From positions 62,001-126,000 of the forward strand of contig NZ_JAGGOJ010000017.1 of NCBI RefSeq assembly GCF_018614575.1: DNA of 64,000 bases. The letters run 5' to 3'. The notes below the pieces were generated by a model, which saw only the letters and a list, made by a program, of their open reading frames with translations, did not search any database and was not told the DNA's origin. A program made the translations under genes and the position numbers. Origin of the DNA: Streptomyces sp. ISL-10. GTDB taxonomy: Bacteria; Actinomycetota; Actinomycetes; Streptomycetales; Streptomycetaceae. Shown here in pieces: positions 17,799-27,230 of this stretch; positions within the stretch are counted from its first letter, which is position 1, and each line of letters starts with the position of its first letter.

Positions 17799-18018
17799 TG
17801 GGACGCCTCCCATCGCGGACGAAGTCACTTCTCTTACTGCGCCCGCTGGCTCGATAACGTCACTCCGTGGCCAGAACGTTACCGTCTGCTCGCTTTGTTC
17901 GCGCACGATTGCGCCACACCTCTGTTACCTTCCCCCCACAGGGAACGCGGCCCGCCTACACGGCAGTTGGCCCAACCCCGCGGACCCGCGGTGTGAGCCC
18001 GCACACCCCCGGGCGGAC

Positions 18019-18816
18019 TCACACCGCGGCGGTCAGCCCCGACTGCTCCAGAGCCTTGGTGTGCTGCATGTGCGTCAGCCTTCGGACGAAGAGGATCGCG
18101 AGGACCGCCGCCACGATCTCCAACGTGTTGGAGACCAGGAGCTTCTCCGTGGCGCTGATGATCTCCTCCGCGGTCTCGGCCTTCTCGTAGCGCTGTTCCG
18201 CGTATCGCGTGCACAGCATGGACGCGACGAAGGCCGCCCACCAGATGTTCACCAGCGTCCGCGGTTCGTGCTCGTCCCCCGCGTAGGGGTCCGTGCGGCT
18301 CGCCGTCCACACGTCCGCTGCGATTCCGCGGGGAATCCACAAGCCGGCGAAGGGAATGAACCAGCCACCGATGGCCCAGCCCCGGCCGCGCCTGAGCAGG
18401 TCGGGCGCGAAGACGTCGGCGTTGGTACGCACGCGGTGGAACCACACGATGAAGACCACCACGGTCGCGAGGTAGGCGATCACCTGGACGAGGGAAGTCC
18501 CCACCATCAGGGCGTCGGCGAGCTCCGCGTCCTCGTCGGAGTAACCGATGAAGTCGGCGGCGGCGATGAAGCCCGCCAGGCGCCGGAGATTGAGGGCGGC
18601 CACCATGGCGGCGATGTCGCTGACGGCGACCAGCAGGAGCAGTACGGCCACCGCGCGTCCCAGCCCCACGGGCGACCGCAGCACCACCTGCGGCGCCGAG
18701 ATCGACATGGCCGGCGGGACCGGCGGTGAGGACGTGTTCGCCTCGGCGACCGGACACCGCTCGCAGTGATCCTCGCCGGCCGTGACCGTCTTCTCCCGGC
18801 ATCTGGAACAGAGCAT
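18019..18816 (-). CDS. DUF4328-like membrane protein with zinc-ribbon-like N-terminus
   Basis: 265 residues from the ATG at 18816. The first 25 residues carry two CxxC pairs (CSRC, CERC), as in a small zinc ribbon. Four to five hydrophobic helices follow (about residues 50-75, 100-125, 145-160, 185-205, 225-245). The conserved-looking parts WFHRVRTNADVF, GWFIPFAGLWIPRGI and NIWWAAF are typical of DUF4328 proteins, which have no established function. It is probably located in the cytoplasmic membrane. Confidence 0.85.
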   Translation of the reverse strand: MLCSRCREKTVTAGEDHCERCPVAEANTSSPPVPPAMSISAPQVVLRSPVGLGRAVAVLLLLVAVSDIAAMVAALNLRRLAGFIAAADFIGYSDEDAELADALMVGTSLVQVIAYLATVVVFIVWFHRVRTNADVFAPDLLRRGRGWAIGGWFIPFAGLWIPRGIAADVWTASRTDPYAGDEHEPRTLVNIWWAAFVASMLCTRYAEQRYEKAETAEEIISATEKLLVSNTLEIVAAVLAILFVRRLTHMQHTKALEQSGLTAAV

Positions 18817-18895
18817 GGCTGAGCAACCCCCACGGAACATGATCGAAAGCGACGCCCCTCCCCAGCGGCGTCGCACAGGAAAGCGGCCGACGCGA

Positions 18896-18939
18896 ACGGC
18901 GGCCGCCCGCGGAACATATGTCCGCGCGACGGCCGCCGT
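18896..18939 (-). terminator. Stem-loop after the hexosaminidase gene
   Basis: ACGGCGGCCG and its complement pair over about 10 bp and enclose a second short stem. It lies 19 bp beyond the stop of the GH20 gene. No clear T-run is seen, as is common for GC-rich actinobacterial terminators. Confidence 0.6.
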
Positions 18940-18958
18940 CCAGCGAGTTCGGCGCTGG

Positions 18959-20569
18959 TCAGCCCAGCTTCTGAGCCAGCGACTCGAAGGCCGGCCAGCT
19001 CCGCGACGGCTGCCGTGGGTCCCACAGTTTCTGTGCCGTCGCCTGGAGCGGGCGGCGGATGCCCGACGCGACCTGGTCCTGGGTCTGGGAGTTCGCGAGG
19101 TCGCACCAGACCGCGAAACGGCCGCCCAGGATCTGCGACGAGTACCGCTGCGGCACCGGCTCGCTGCCGCGCAGCACCAGCGGCGTCCACTCCTCGTAGA
19201 TGCGGCGGCCCGTCGGGTACGTGAACTGATTCGGCTCGCCGAGCACGTAGTAGAGGTACTCGTCGTTGAGATTCACCAGCTTGCGGCCCTCGGCCAGGTA
19301 CTCGACCGGCGGGCGGGCGCCGATCTCCCTGCCCGTCCAGTACTCGACCTCGATGTTCTTGTCGGCGGTGACCACTCCCCCGGTGAAGAAGCCGTCGTTC
19401 CATGCCTTGGGCTGCTTCTTCTGGGCGCGCACCACGGCCGCGCGGTCGTTCAGCCAGCCTTCGGCCAGGTCCTGGACGCCGGCGCCGGCGCCGTACTTCT
19501 CGCGGGCGGCCGTCGCCAGCTGGGGGTAGGAGGCGGCGGGGTCACTGACGGTCAGCGCCTGGTACTCGTCGGCCCCTACGTGGAACCACGCGCCGCCGAA
19601 GAGATCGGTGTACTCGCGCAGCAGATCGTCGACGATCTTCGCCGACTCGGGCTTCGAGATGTCGATCGCGCCCTGCCGCGGCACGCCCTGCACGTTGCGC
19701 AGCTGGAGCTGCGGATGGGCGCGCAGCACGGCGCCCAGGTGTCCGGGCGAGTCGATCTCGCCGAAGACGGTGATGTGGAGCCGGGCCGCCAGCGCCAGGA
19801 TGCGGCGGACCTCGGCCTTGGTGAGATGGGGATCGGAGACGATCTCGGGGTGCGTGTCGGACTGGATGCGGAAGGCCTGGTCGTCGGAGAAGTGCAGTCC
19901 GAGCTGGTTCAGCTTGAGGTCGGCCATCTCGCGCAGCCGGTCCTCGATCCACCCGGCCGTGAAGTGCTTGCGGGCGATGTCGACGTTCAGTCCGCGCTGG
20001 GGGCGGTCTGGCCTGTCCCGTACGACGCCTTCGGGCATCGCGCCGCCGGAGCGCACGGCCTGCTTGAGCGTGCGGGTCCCGTAGAAGACGCCGGCCTGGT
20101 CGGGGCCGGTGACGCGGACCCGTCCGCCGCTGGTGGTCAGGGTGTACGACTCGGCGGGGCCGCTTCCCGCGAGCGCCAGCTCCACGTCGCCGGAACGGGC
20201 CGCGTTCGTCCCCCGGAAGCCGAGCTTCAGCTCCTGGGCGATCAGCCGGCCCTCGTCCGCCAGCTCCTCGCTGCCCTTGGCCACGACGACGGCGCTGTTC
20301 GCGGTGCGGCTCCAGCCGGGGCCGCGGGCGGCCTGGTGGTCACGTATGGAGGGGATCGTGGCGGGCGGTTTCGACAGGGCGTAGCTGCGCGTGGGGCTGG
20401 GCGAGGGCGTGACGGAAGGGGAGGTGGGCGCGGCCCGGTCGGGGACAGCGCCGGCTGCGGCCGGTCCGTCGTCGGAGCAGCCGGTCGCGGTCACCGACAG
20501 GACGGCGAACGCGGCGGCCATCACCCCGGCGACGTGCGTCTTTCGAGAACGACCCATCAAGCGATCCAT
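18959..20569 (-). CDS. Lipoprotein beta-N-acetylhexosaminidase, GH20 family
   Basis: 536 residues from the ATG at 20569 (GGGAGG about ten bases upstream; a TTG at 20578 is less likely). The N-terminus is a lipoprotein-type signal ending ATGC. A GH20b-like N-terminal domain lies about residues 70-170. The catalytic barrel starts near RGLNVDIARKHF. The acid/base pair is visible in FHVGADEY (Asp-Glu near residue 335), and HFSDDQAFRIQ also fits the family. The enzyme removes terminal GlcNAc or GalNAc from chitooligosaccharides or glycoconjugates. Being membrane-anchored, it should act outside the cell on wall fragments or chitin products. Confidence 0.9.
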   Translation of the reverse strand: MDRLMGRSRKTHVAGVMAAAFAVLSVTATGCSDDGPAAAGAVPDRAAPTSPSVTPSPSPTRSYALSKPPATIPSIRDHQAARGPGWSRTANSAVVVAKGSEELADEGRLIAQELKLGFRGTNAARSGDVELALAGSGPAESYTLTTSGGRVRVTGPDQAGVFYGTRTLKQAVRSGGAMPEGVVRDRPDRPQRGLNVDIARKHFTAGWIEDRLREMADLKLNQLGLHFSDDQAFRIQSDTHPEIVSDPHLTKAEVRRILALAARLHITVFGEIDSPGHLGAVLRAHPQLQLRNVQGVPRQGAIDISKPESAKIVDDLLREYTDLFGGAWFHVGADEYQALTVSDPAASYPQLATAAREKYGAGAGVQDLAEGWLNDRAAVVRAQKKQPKAWNDGFFTGGVVTADKNIEVEYWTGREIGARPPVEYLAEGRKLVNLNDEYLYYVLGEPNQFTYPTGRRIYEEWTPLVLRGSEPVPQRYSSQILGGRFAVWCDLANSQTQDQVASGIRRPLQATAQKLWDPRQPSRSWPAFESLAQKLG

Positions 20570-20655
20570 GATGCACAAACCTCCCGGAAACGGTGAAACC
20601 CGATCGAAGCACCCCTATACGCCCACTCTCAGCGTCCACCCCCGGCGTCCATCGC

Positions 20656-21402
20656 ATGAGTCCAAACTCTCCCGTCCGGGTGAAATTCGCGCATCGGTCG
20701 GACAGCTCTCGACACACATCGATAGCGTGGCGACCCACCCTTCCCCCTCTTCCCAGCCGTCCCGCTGGCTTCTCGAGGAGTCCGACGCTGTCCAGCGAGT
20801 CCCACGCCGGCACCCCTGAACGGCCGCCGACACTCCACCACACCCGGAGCCGGCACCGGAGCCACACCCCCGGCAACGCCCCGAGCCGCGCCCTGAGCGC
20901 CCTCGCCCCCTCGCCCATATCGCCCCAGCGCGCCACGCCGCGCGGCCTCGCGCACTTCAACAGCGCACCGGCCGAGGCCGCCGAAGCGATACTGCTCGAC
21001 TGCTGCGGCAGCCTCCGCTGGGCCCGCCGGGTCGTCGCCCACCGTCCCTACCCGGACCTGGAGGCGCTCCTCGCCGCCTGCGACGAGGCCGGATACGACC
21101 TCACCCCCGCCGACGTGCACGAAGCACTGGTCCACGAGGCTTCCGCCGGGCTGCACCCCGACGCGCCCCAGGCTGCGCACACCGCGCTGGCGGCCGCGCA
21201 CACCGCCTACGAGAGCCGATTCGGACATGCGTTCGTCATCTGCCTCGACCGGTACGGCCCGAACGAACATCTCGATCAACTACTCGCCGGTATCCGCAGC
21301 CGGCTGTCCCACGAACCTGACGAAGAACGGTCCGTCTCCGCCGGCGAACTGCGCGCCCTCGCCCGCTCCCGAGTGGCGCGCGCCCTGGCCGACCGGCCGT
21401 AA
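20656..21402 (+). CDS. OHCU-decarboxylase-like protein (UraD family)
   Basis: The conserved part starts near 20940 with GLAHFNSAPAEAAEAILLD and continues with AHRPYPDLEALLAACDEAGY. The C-terminal AAHTAYESRFGHAFVICLDR and ELRALARSRVARAL are typical of 2-oxo-4-hydroxy-4-carboxy-5-ureidoimidazoline decarboxylase. That enzyme works in uric acid breakdown to S-allantoin. The usual catalytic HP(R/L)(I/L)G segment is replaced by LHPDA, so activity is uncertain. The start is unresolved: ATG at 20593 or 20656 gives a long Pro/Ser/Arg-rich leader with no good ribosome site, and the only strong GAGGAG precedes a CTG at 20788. No other urate gene is nearby. Confidence 0.7.
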   Translation: MSPNSPVRVKFAHRSDSSRHTSIAWRPTLPPLPSRPAGFSRSPTLSSESHAGTPERPPTLHHTRSRHRSHTPGNAPSRALSALAPSPISPQRATPRGLAHFNSAPAEAAEAILLDCCGSLRWARRVVAHRPYPDLEALLAACDEAGYDLTPADVHEALVHEASAGLHPDAPQAAHTALAAAHTAYESRFGHAFVICLDRYGPNEHLDQLLAGIRSRLSHEPDEERSVSAGELRALARSRVARALADRP

Positions 21403-21607
21403 TCCGACGTCACAGGGTGGGGGAAATGCGCCGCGTCTAGCCCGTCCGGGCATTTTGGCTGCCTGTTTGATCACACCTGTGGACCCCAGGCGAACGAACC
21501 GACAACACGTCGCTACGATGGCCGGGGCCGGTGGACCGTACCCGGCCGGGCCAGACCGACAATCCCAAGCCGGCAGGCCCCAATCCCCGCTCCCGGAGGG
21601 TTCTTCC

Positions 21608-21988
21608 GTGCCGGCTGGAACGCTGTACCGCGGCCGGGAAGGAATGTGGTCCTGGGTGGCTCATCGAGTCACCGGCGTCCTCATCTTCTTCTTCCTGTTC
21701 GTACACGTGCTGGACACCGCGCTCGTCCGCGTCTCCCCGGAGGCGTACGACGAGGTCGTCGCCACCTACAAGACGCCGATCGTCGCGCTTCTCGAATACG
21801 GCCTCGTCGCCGCGATTCTCTTCCACGCGCTCAACGGCCTGCGTGTCATCGCCGTGGACTTCTGGTCCAAGGGCCCGCGCTACCAGAAGCAGATGCTCTG
21901 GTCCGTGATGGCCGTCTGGATTGTCCTGATGGCCGGAGCGCTCTACCCGGTGCTCGGCCACGCCGCTCGTGAACTGTTCGGGAGCTGA
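21608..21988 (+). CDS. sdhC: Succinate dehydrogenase cytochrome b subunit
   Basis: 126 residues from a GTG at 21608 with GGAGGG seven bases upstream. Three transmembrane helices (about 20-40, 55-80, 95-118). The helix II motif FHALNGLRVI supplies the probable haem-b histidine. SdhC and SdhD anchor the succinate:quinone reductase (complex II) and carry electrons to menaquinone. It is the first gene of sdhCDAB, nine bases before sdhD. The 205 bp upstream should hold the operon promoter. Confidence 0.93.
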   Translation: MPAGTLYRGREGMWSWVAHRVTGVLIFFFLFVHVLDTALVRVSPEAYDEVVATYKTPIVALLEYGLVAAILFHALNGLRVIAVDFWSKGPRYQKQMLWSVMAVWIVLMAGALYPVLGHAARELFGS

Positions 21989-21996
21989 GGCGAGAG

Positions 21997-22473
21997 ATGT
22001 CCACTGAGGTTTCTTCCCCGATCGGCGAGGTCGAGGGCGGCCGCGTCTACGACGTCGACAACCCGGCCCCGTACATCGAGGCCCCGCGCAAGCGCACCAA
22101 GAAGACCCCGAAGGCGACCCGGGGCAACTTCGAGATGGCCGCATGGCTCTTCATGCGCCTCTCGGGCGTCGTCCTCGTCGTCCTGGTCATCGGTCACCTG
22201 CTGATCCAGCTCGTGCTCGACGGCGGCGTCTCCAAGATCGGCTTCGCCTTCGTGGCCGGCCGCTGGGCGTCCCCGTTCTGGCAGACCTGGGACCTGCTGA
22301 TGCTGTGGCTTGCCATGCTCCACGGCGCCAACGGCCTCCGTACCGTCATCAACGACTACGCGGAGCGCGCGAACACGCGTCTGTGGCTCAAGGGCCTGCT
22401 GTACACCGCCACGGTGTTCACCATCCTTCTGGGCACGCTGGTGATCTTCACCTTCGACCCGAACATCCGCTAG
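21997..22473 (+). CDS. sdhD: Succinate dehydrogenase hydrophobic membrane anchor subunit
   Basis: 158 residues. A charged N-terminal tail (about 45 residues, with KRTKKTPKATRGNFEM) precedes three transmembrane helices. VIGHLLIQLVLDGG and LHGANGLRTVINDY are the parts expected at the haem and quinone side. It forms the membrane anchor with SdhC. It lies between sdhC and sdhA in a tightly packed operon. Confidence 0.93.
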   Translation: MSTEVSSPIGEVEGGRVYDVDNPAPYIEAPRKRTKKTPKATRGNFEMAAWLFMRLSGVVLVVLVIGHLLIQLVLDGGVSKIGFAFVAGRWASPFWQTWDLLMLWLAMLHGANGLRTVINDYAERANTRLWLKGLLYTATVFTILLGTLVIFTFDPNIR

Positions 22474-22497
22474 GCACGGGGCTGAGGTAATCCACTC

Positions 22498-24252
22498 ATG
22501 AAGATCCACAAGTACGACACCGTCATCGTCGGCGCCGGTGGCGCGGGCATGCGCGCCGCCATCGAGGCGACGAAGCGCAGCCGCACCGCCGTGCTGACGA
22601 AGCTCTACCCGACCCGCTCCCACACGGGCGCCGCGCAGGGCGGCATGGCCGCCGCGCTCGCCAACGTGGAGGAGGACAACTGGGAGTGGCACACCTTCGA
22701 CACGGTCAAGGGCGGTGACTATCTGGTCGACCAGGACGCCGCCGAGATCCTGGCGAAGGAGGCCATCGACGCCGTCCTCGACCTGGAGAAGATGGGCCTG
22801 CCGTTCAACCGGACGCCGAACGGCACCATCGACCAGCGCCGCTTCGGCGGCCACTCCCGCAACCACGGCGAGGCGCCGGTCCGCCGGTCCTGCTACGCCG
22901 CGGACCGCACCGGCCACATGATCCTCCAGACGCTGTACCAGAACTGCGTCAAGGAGGGTGTGGAGTTCTTCAACGAGTTCTACGTCCTCGACCAGCTGAT
23001 CACCGAGGTCGACGGCGTCCGTACGTCCGCCGGTGTGGTCGCCTACGAGCTGGCCACCGGCGAGATCCACGTCTTCCAGGCGAAGGCCGTGATCTACGCC
23101 TCCGGCGGCACCGGCAAGTTCTTCAAGGTGACCTCCAACGCGCACACCCTGACCGGTGACGGCCAGGCCGCCTGCTACCGGCGCGGGCTGCCGCTGGAGG
23201 ACATGGAGTTCTTCCAGTTCCACCCGACGGGCATCTGGCGCATGGGCATCCTGCTGACGGAGGGCGCCCGTGGTGAGGGCGGCATCCTCCGCAACAAGGA
23301 CGGCGAGCGCTTCATGGAGAAGTACGCGCCCGTCATGAAGGACCTCGCGAGTCGTGATGTCGTCTCGCGCTCCATCTACACGGAGATCCGCGAAGGCCGT
23401 GGCTGCGGCCCCGAGGGCGACCACGTCTACCTGGACCTGACCCACCTGCCGCCGGAGCAGCTGGACGCCAAGCTCCCGGACATCACGGAGTTCGCGCGGA
23501 CCTACCTCGGCATCGAGCCCTACACGGACCCGATCCCGATCCAGCCGACCGCGCACTACGCCATGGGCGGCATCCCGACCAACGTCGAGGGTGAGGTCCT
23601 GGCCGACAACACCACCGTCGTCCCCGGCCTGTACGCCGCCGGCGAGGTCGCCTGTGTCTCCGTGCACGGTGCCAACCGCCTCGGCACCAACTCGCTGCTG
23701 GACATCAACGTCTTCGGCAAGCGGGCCGGAATCGCCGCCGCCGAGTACTCGGCGAAGGCCGACTACGTCGAGCTGCCCGAGGACCCCGCCTCCTTCGTCC
23801 AGGAGCAGGTCGAGCGGCTGCGCAACTCCACCGGCACCGAGCGGGTCTCGGTGCTGCGCCGTGAGCTGCAGGAGACGATGGACGCCAACGTGATGGTGTT
23901 CCGCACCGAGCAGACGATCAAGACGGCGGTCGAGAAGATCACCGAGCTGCGCGAGCGCTACCTGAACGTGTCCATCCAGGACAAGGGCAAGCGGTTCAAC
24001 ACGGACCTCCTGGAGGCCATCGAGCTGGGCAACCTGCTCGACCTGGCCGAGGTCATGGCCGTCTCGGCCCTGGCGCGCAAGGAGTCCCGTGGCGGTCACT
24101 ACCGCGAGGACTTCCCCAACCGCGACGACGTCAACTTCATGCGCCACACCATGGCGTACCGCGAGGTGGGCGACGACGGCTCCGAGACCGTCCGTCTCGA
24201 CTACAAGCCGGTCGTCCAGACCCGCTACCAGCCGATGGAGCGTAAGTACTGA
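22498..24252 (+). CDS. sdhA: Succinate dehydrogenase flavoprotein subunit
   Basis: 584 residues, the usual length. The dinucleotide-binding site is VIVGAGGAGMRAAIEA near residue 11. The covalent FAD histidine lies in RSHTGAAQGGMAAA (about 40-53). Substrate-binding HGEAPVRRSCYAADRTGH and the catalytic region GEGGILRNKDGERFM are present. The C-terminus ends RYQPMERKY. It oxidises succinate to fumarate and passes electrons to SdhB. The stop TGA overlaps the sdhB ATG by one base. Confidence 0.97.
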   Translation: MKIHKYDTVIVGAGGAGMRAAIEATKRSRTAVLTKLYPTRSHTGAAQGGMAAALANVEEDNWEWHTFDTVKGGDYLVDQDAAEILAKEAIDAVLDLEKMGLPFNRTPNGTIDQRRFGGHSRNHGEAPVRRSCYAADRTGHMILQTLYQNCVKEGVEFFNEFYVLDQLITEVDGVRTSAGVVAYELATGEIHVFQAKAVIYASGGTGKFFKVTSNAHTLTGDGQAACYRRGLPLEDMEFFQFHPTGIWRMGILLTEGARGEGGILRNKDGERFMEKYAPVMKDLASRDVVSRSIYTEIREGRGCGPEGDHVYLDLTHLPPEQLDAKLPDITEFARTYLGIEPYTDPIPIQPTAHYAMGGIPTNVEGEVLADNTTVVPGLYAAGEVACVSVHGANRLGTNSLLDINVFGKRAGIAAAEYSAKADYVELPEDPASFVQEQVERLRNSTGTERVSVLRRELQETMDANVMVFRTEQTIKTAVEKITELRERYLNVSIQDKGKRFNTDLLEAIELGNLLDLAEVMAVSALARKESRGGHYREDFPNRDDVNFMRHTMAYREVGDDGSETVRLDYKPVVQTRYQPMERKY

Positions 24253-25010
24253 TGGCTACCCCGACCCTGGAGAAGCGGGAAGCCGGCTTCGCCGACTCCC
24301 CGTACATCACCGCCACCTTCCGGATCCGCCGCTTCAACCCCGAGGTCTCGGAGCACGCGGTCTGGGAGGACTTCCAGATCGAGATCGACCCCAAGGAGCG
24401 CGTCCTCGACGCCCTCCACAAGATCAAGTGGGACGTCGACGGCTCGCTCACCTTCCGCCGCTCGTGCGCGCACGGCATCTGCGGCTCCGACGCGATGCGG
24501 ATCAACGGCAAGAACAGGCTCGCCTGCAAGACGCTGATCAAGGACATCAACCCTGAGAAGCCCATCACGATCGAGGCCATAAAGGGCCTGACGGTCCTCA
24601 AGGACCTGGTCGTGGACATGGAGCCGTTCTTCCAGGCCTACCGCGACGTGATGCCGTTCCTGATCACCAAGGGGAACGAGCCGACGCGTGAGCGTCTGCA
24701 GTCCGCCGAGGACCGCGAGCGCTTCGACGACACCACCAAGTGCATCCTGTGCGCCGCGTGCACGTCCTCGTGCCCGGTGTTCTGGAACGACGGCCAGTAC
24801 TTCGGCCCGGCGGCGATCGTCAACGCGCACCGCTTCATCTTCGATTCGCGTGACGAGGCGGGCGAGCAGCGCCTGGAGATCCTCAACGACAAGGACGGCG
24901 TGTGGCGTTGCCGCACCACGTTCAACTGCACGGACGCCTGCCCTCGTGGTATCGAGGTCACCAAGGCGATCCAGGAAGTCAAGCGCGCGCTGATCACACG
25001 CCGCTTCTGA
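24252..25010 (+). CDS. sdhB: Succinate dehydrogenase iron-sulfur subunit
   Basis: 252 residues. The [2Fe-2S] ligands are in RSCAHGICGSDAMR and RLAC (about 75-95). The [4Fe-4S] and [3Fe-4S] cluster motifs are CILCAACTSSCP and CRTTFNCTDACPRGIEV. It transfers electrons from FAD to the membrane quinone site. It is the last gene of the operon, followed by a strong stem-loop. Confidence 0.97.
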   Translation: MATPTLEKREAGFADSPYITATFRIRRFNPEVSEHAVWEDFQIEIDPKERVLDALHKIKWDVDGSLTFRRSCAHGICGSDAMRINGKNRLACKTLIKDINPEKPITIEAIKGLTVLKDLVVDMEPFFQAYRDVMPFLITKGNEPTRERLQSAEDRERFDDTTKCILCAACTSSCPVFWNDGQYFGPAAIVNAHRFIFDSRDEAGEQRLEILNDKDGVWRCRTTFNCTDACPRGIEVTKAIQEVKRALITRRF

Positions 25011-25040
25011 CGCCACTGTCCTTCATGTGACGTGGTGTCA

Positions 25041-25075
25041 AGGGCCTCGACTCCCGGCTGTGGAGTCGGGGCCCT
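25041..25075 (+). terminator. Terminator of the sdhCDAB operon
   Basis: AGGGCCTCGACTCC pairs with GGAGTCGGGGCCCT over 14 bp with one G-U pair and a 7-nt loop, 30 bp after the sdhB stop. There is no T-run. Confidence 0.75.
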
Positions 25076-25167
25076 GCCCGTATCGCCGTACGGGCTTCAC
25101 CGACCGGGGGCGGACCTGGCAGGATCGTGGGACGTCTGACGTGACGCAGCAGGAAAGCGGGGACGAG

Positions 25168-25716
25168 ATGACCGAGCCCAATCCGTACAGGGACGGGGAG
25201 CCGGAGTACCAGTGGGGACCGACCCAGCCGCCGGGAACGCCGGCGTACGGCTACCCGAACGCGGCGCCGGGCTACGGCTATCCACAGGATCCGACTCCGC
25301 CCTACGCCCAGACGCAGCCCGCCGGTGTGCCGGTGCCGGTCACGGGCGGCGTGCCCGCCACGACGGGCGGCCAGCCGCTGGTGTCGATCGGTGACATCAC
25401 CGTCATGGGCGATTCCATCGTGACGCCCGCGGGGACGATGCCGCTGCGCGGCGCGGTGTGGAACGCGACGGACATGTCGCGCACGGAGGAGAAGATCCCG
25501 ACGCACGCGATCGTGCTCGCCATCGTCTTCTTCATCTTCTGCCTGCTGGGCCTGCTCTTCCTCCTGATGAAGGAGAAGCAGACGACCGGCTTCATCCAGG
25601 TCACGGTGACCAGCGGCGGCAAGCACCACTCGACGATGATCCCGGCCCGCGGCCCGGAGACGTTCCAGCAGGTGATGGGGCAGATCAACTACGCGCGCTC
25701 GCTGAGCAGCATGTGA
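25168..25716 (+). CDS. Single-pass membrane protein with Pro/Tyr/Gly-rich N-terminus
   Basis: 182 residues from the ATG at 25168 (GGGG at about -9); a GTG at 25141 is possible. The first ~60 residues are Pro/Gly/Tyr repeats (GYPNAAPGYGYPQDPTPPY). One strong helix follows at about residues 112-132 (AIVLAIVFFIFCLLGLLFLL). The C-terminal ~45 residues are basic to neutral, including VTVTSGGKHHSTMIPARGP. No enzymatic motif is seen and the function is unknown. Its last 28 bases overlap, in antisense, the frameshifted gene at 25689. Confidence 0.8.
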   Translation: MTEPNPYRDGEPEYQWGPTQPPGTPAYGYPNAAPGYGYPQDPTPPYAQTQPAGVPVPVTGGVPATTGGQPLVSIGDITVMGDSIVTPAGTMPLRGAVWNATDMSRTEEKIPTHAIVLAIVFFIFCLLGLLFLLMKEKQTTGFIQVTVTSGGKHHSTMIPARGPETFQQVMGQINYARSLSSM

Positions 25717-26239
25717 TCCCGGGCGGGTGACCGCCCCCATGGCGCGAGGGCACGCCGAATCCGTCTCAACGTCACCGTGTGGGAGACACGGTCGGCGAGC
25801 CGGGACAGGCGTGCCTGGCGCCGCCCTCCACACGGGCCCAGGGCCCGGACCGCGGCACCGGCGACGACCGCCTTGACGGGCGGCCGTTCGACGAGGGCGC
25901 CGAGAGTGCGGACGGACCAGGGGTGCGGCGGGCGCGGGGACAGCAGCCAGGCGAGACCGCCGACCGCGGTCACGTCACAGGGTTCGCAGCCACCGCCCTC
26001 CGCTCGGCCGCCTTCGGCTGCCAGGGCCGCCCACGGGGTGACGGTACGCCGGACTGTCTCGGCGTCGGCGCCGTCGAGAAGACCTCTCGCCGCCTTGTCC
26101 CAGCGCCTGGTGGGGGCGGCCGGCGCCGGTGCAGACGCGCGACCAGGGCGGGCCAGGGCCGGTACGCCACAGCCCCGGGTTCCGGGGCGTGGCCGCCCGC
26201 CCGTGACGCCGTCCCGCCGGCGAAGGTCACCGTTGCCAT
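25689..26239 (-). pseudogene. Frameshifted hypothetical gene
   Basis: A gene-like reading begins at the ATG at 26239 (GGAG seven bases upstream; MATVTFAGGTASRAGG) with normal GC3. Near 26100-26140, in a GC-rich run, good codon use switches to another frame, which continues as TRRWDKAARGLLDGADAETV, then WAALAAEGGRAEGG, and ends TVTLRRIRRALAPWG before a stop at 25689. Neither frame alone gives a convincing protein. This is a one-base indel: either a real frameshift mutation or a base error. The family is not recognised. Confidence 0.6.
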
Positions 26240-26340
26240 GTCCCAACTCCAGGGCCGGCCACTGCCGGTCGTCTACGTGACCAGCGCGTCGCGCATCCGT
26301 AGCGTCTGATCACGCACGCCCTCCCGACCGGCAGGGTCCC

Positions 26341-27156
26341 TCAGACGGCGCTCGCGCCCGCCGGGCGAGCCGCTCCCGCCAGGAAGCCGGTCAGCAGTGC
26401 GCTGATCTCGGCAGGCCGCTCCATGCCCGGAAGGTGGCCGGCCCAGGGCAGTTCGAGATGGCGGGCGTTCGGCAGCAGCCCTGGGACACGGGCCGCCGCC
26501 CGGCGGAAGTCCGGCAGGTCGTACGCACCGGACACGGCGAGGCAGGGTGACTCGAACGCCGAGAAGTCGGGCAGTTCGGCCACGCTGTTGCCGGACAGGA
26601 CATAGGGCGCACCCTCGGCCGACACGGCCTTCTCCGCCGCTTTCTGCACCTCGAAGGCGTGGAGCTGCATCCTGTGCACAGCGTCCCTGGCCGCCTCGTC
26701 GGCGTCCGGACCGAGCCAGGTGGCCACGTTCAACGCGGCGGCGGCAGCCAGGTCGCCCGCCTCGATGAGCGCGTCCTCCCGTGCGTCGAAAGCGGCCAGT
26801 TCGGCGCTCTGCTCCTGACCCGGTAGCGGGGCCGCGCACAGCAGCGCCAGCGCGGTCACCCGCTGCGGGCTGTCGTCGGCCGCCAGCAGGGCGACCCGGC
26901 CGCCGAACGAGGAACCGACCAGGGCTGCTTGTTCGATGCCGAGGGCGTCCATCAGCCCCAGGACGTCACCGGCGTCCGTATACGGACGATCGGCCACCGG
27001 TGTGGCGCCGTAGCCCCGGAGGTCGCAGCGCACCACGCGGTGCCCGGCGGCCGCGAGCGCCTGGAACTGGGCGTCCCACATCCCGCGGTCGCACACGGAT
27101 GAGTGGAGCAGGACGACCGGGGCGCCTTCACCGGCCTCGTCGTAAGAGAGCGTCAT
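26341..27156 (-). CDS. Alpha/beta hydrolase
   Basis: 271 residues from the ATG at 27156. The typical fold and triad are visible: an oxyanion segment VVLLHSSVCDRGMWD (about residues 15-30), nucleophile Ser in VGSSFGG (about 92), Asp in SGAYDLPDF, and His in PWAGHLPGMERP (about 247). The upstream DLRGYGATPV also fits. It is cytosolic, with no signal peptide. The substrate cannot be read from sequence; esterases and 3-oxoadipate enol-lactonase-like proteins have this layout. It is divergent from the TetR-controlled operon at 27302. Confidence 0.88.
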   Translation of the reverse strand: MTLSYDEAGEGAPVVLLHSSVCDRGMWDAQFQALAAAGHRVVRCDLRGYGATPVADRPYTDAGDVLGLMDALGIEQAALVGSSFGGRVALLAADDSPQRVTALALLCAAPLPGQEQSAELAAFDAREDALIEAGDLAAAAALNVATWLGPDADEAARDAVHRMQLHAFEVQKAAEKAVSAEGAPYVLSGNSVAELPDFSAFESPCLAVSGAYDLPDFRRAAARVPGLLPNARHLELPWAGHLPGMERPAEISALLTGFLAGAARPAGASAV

Positions 27157-27230
27157 CCGGCCGAGGTTACGGCCCGGCCCGCTCCACGCGCCCGCCCTTT
27201 CCCGCCCGCCCACGCCGGGCCAACTCTGAC

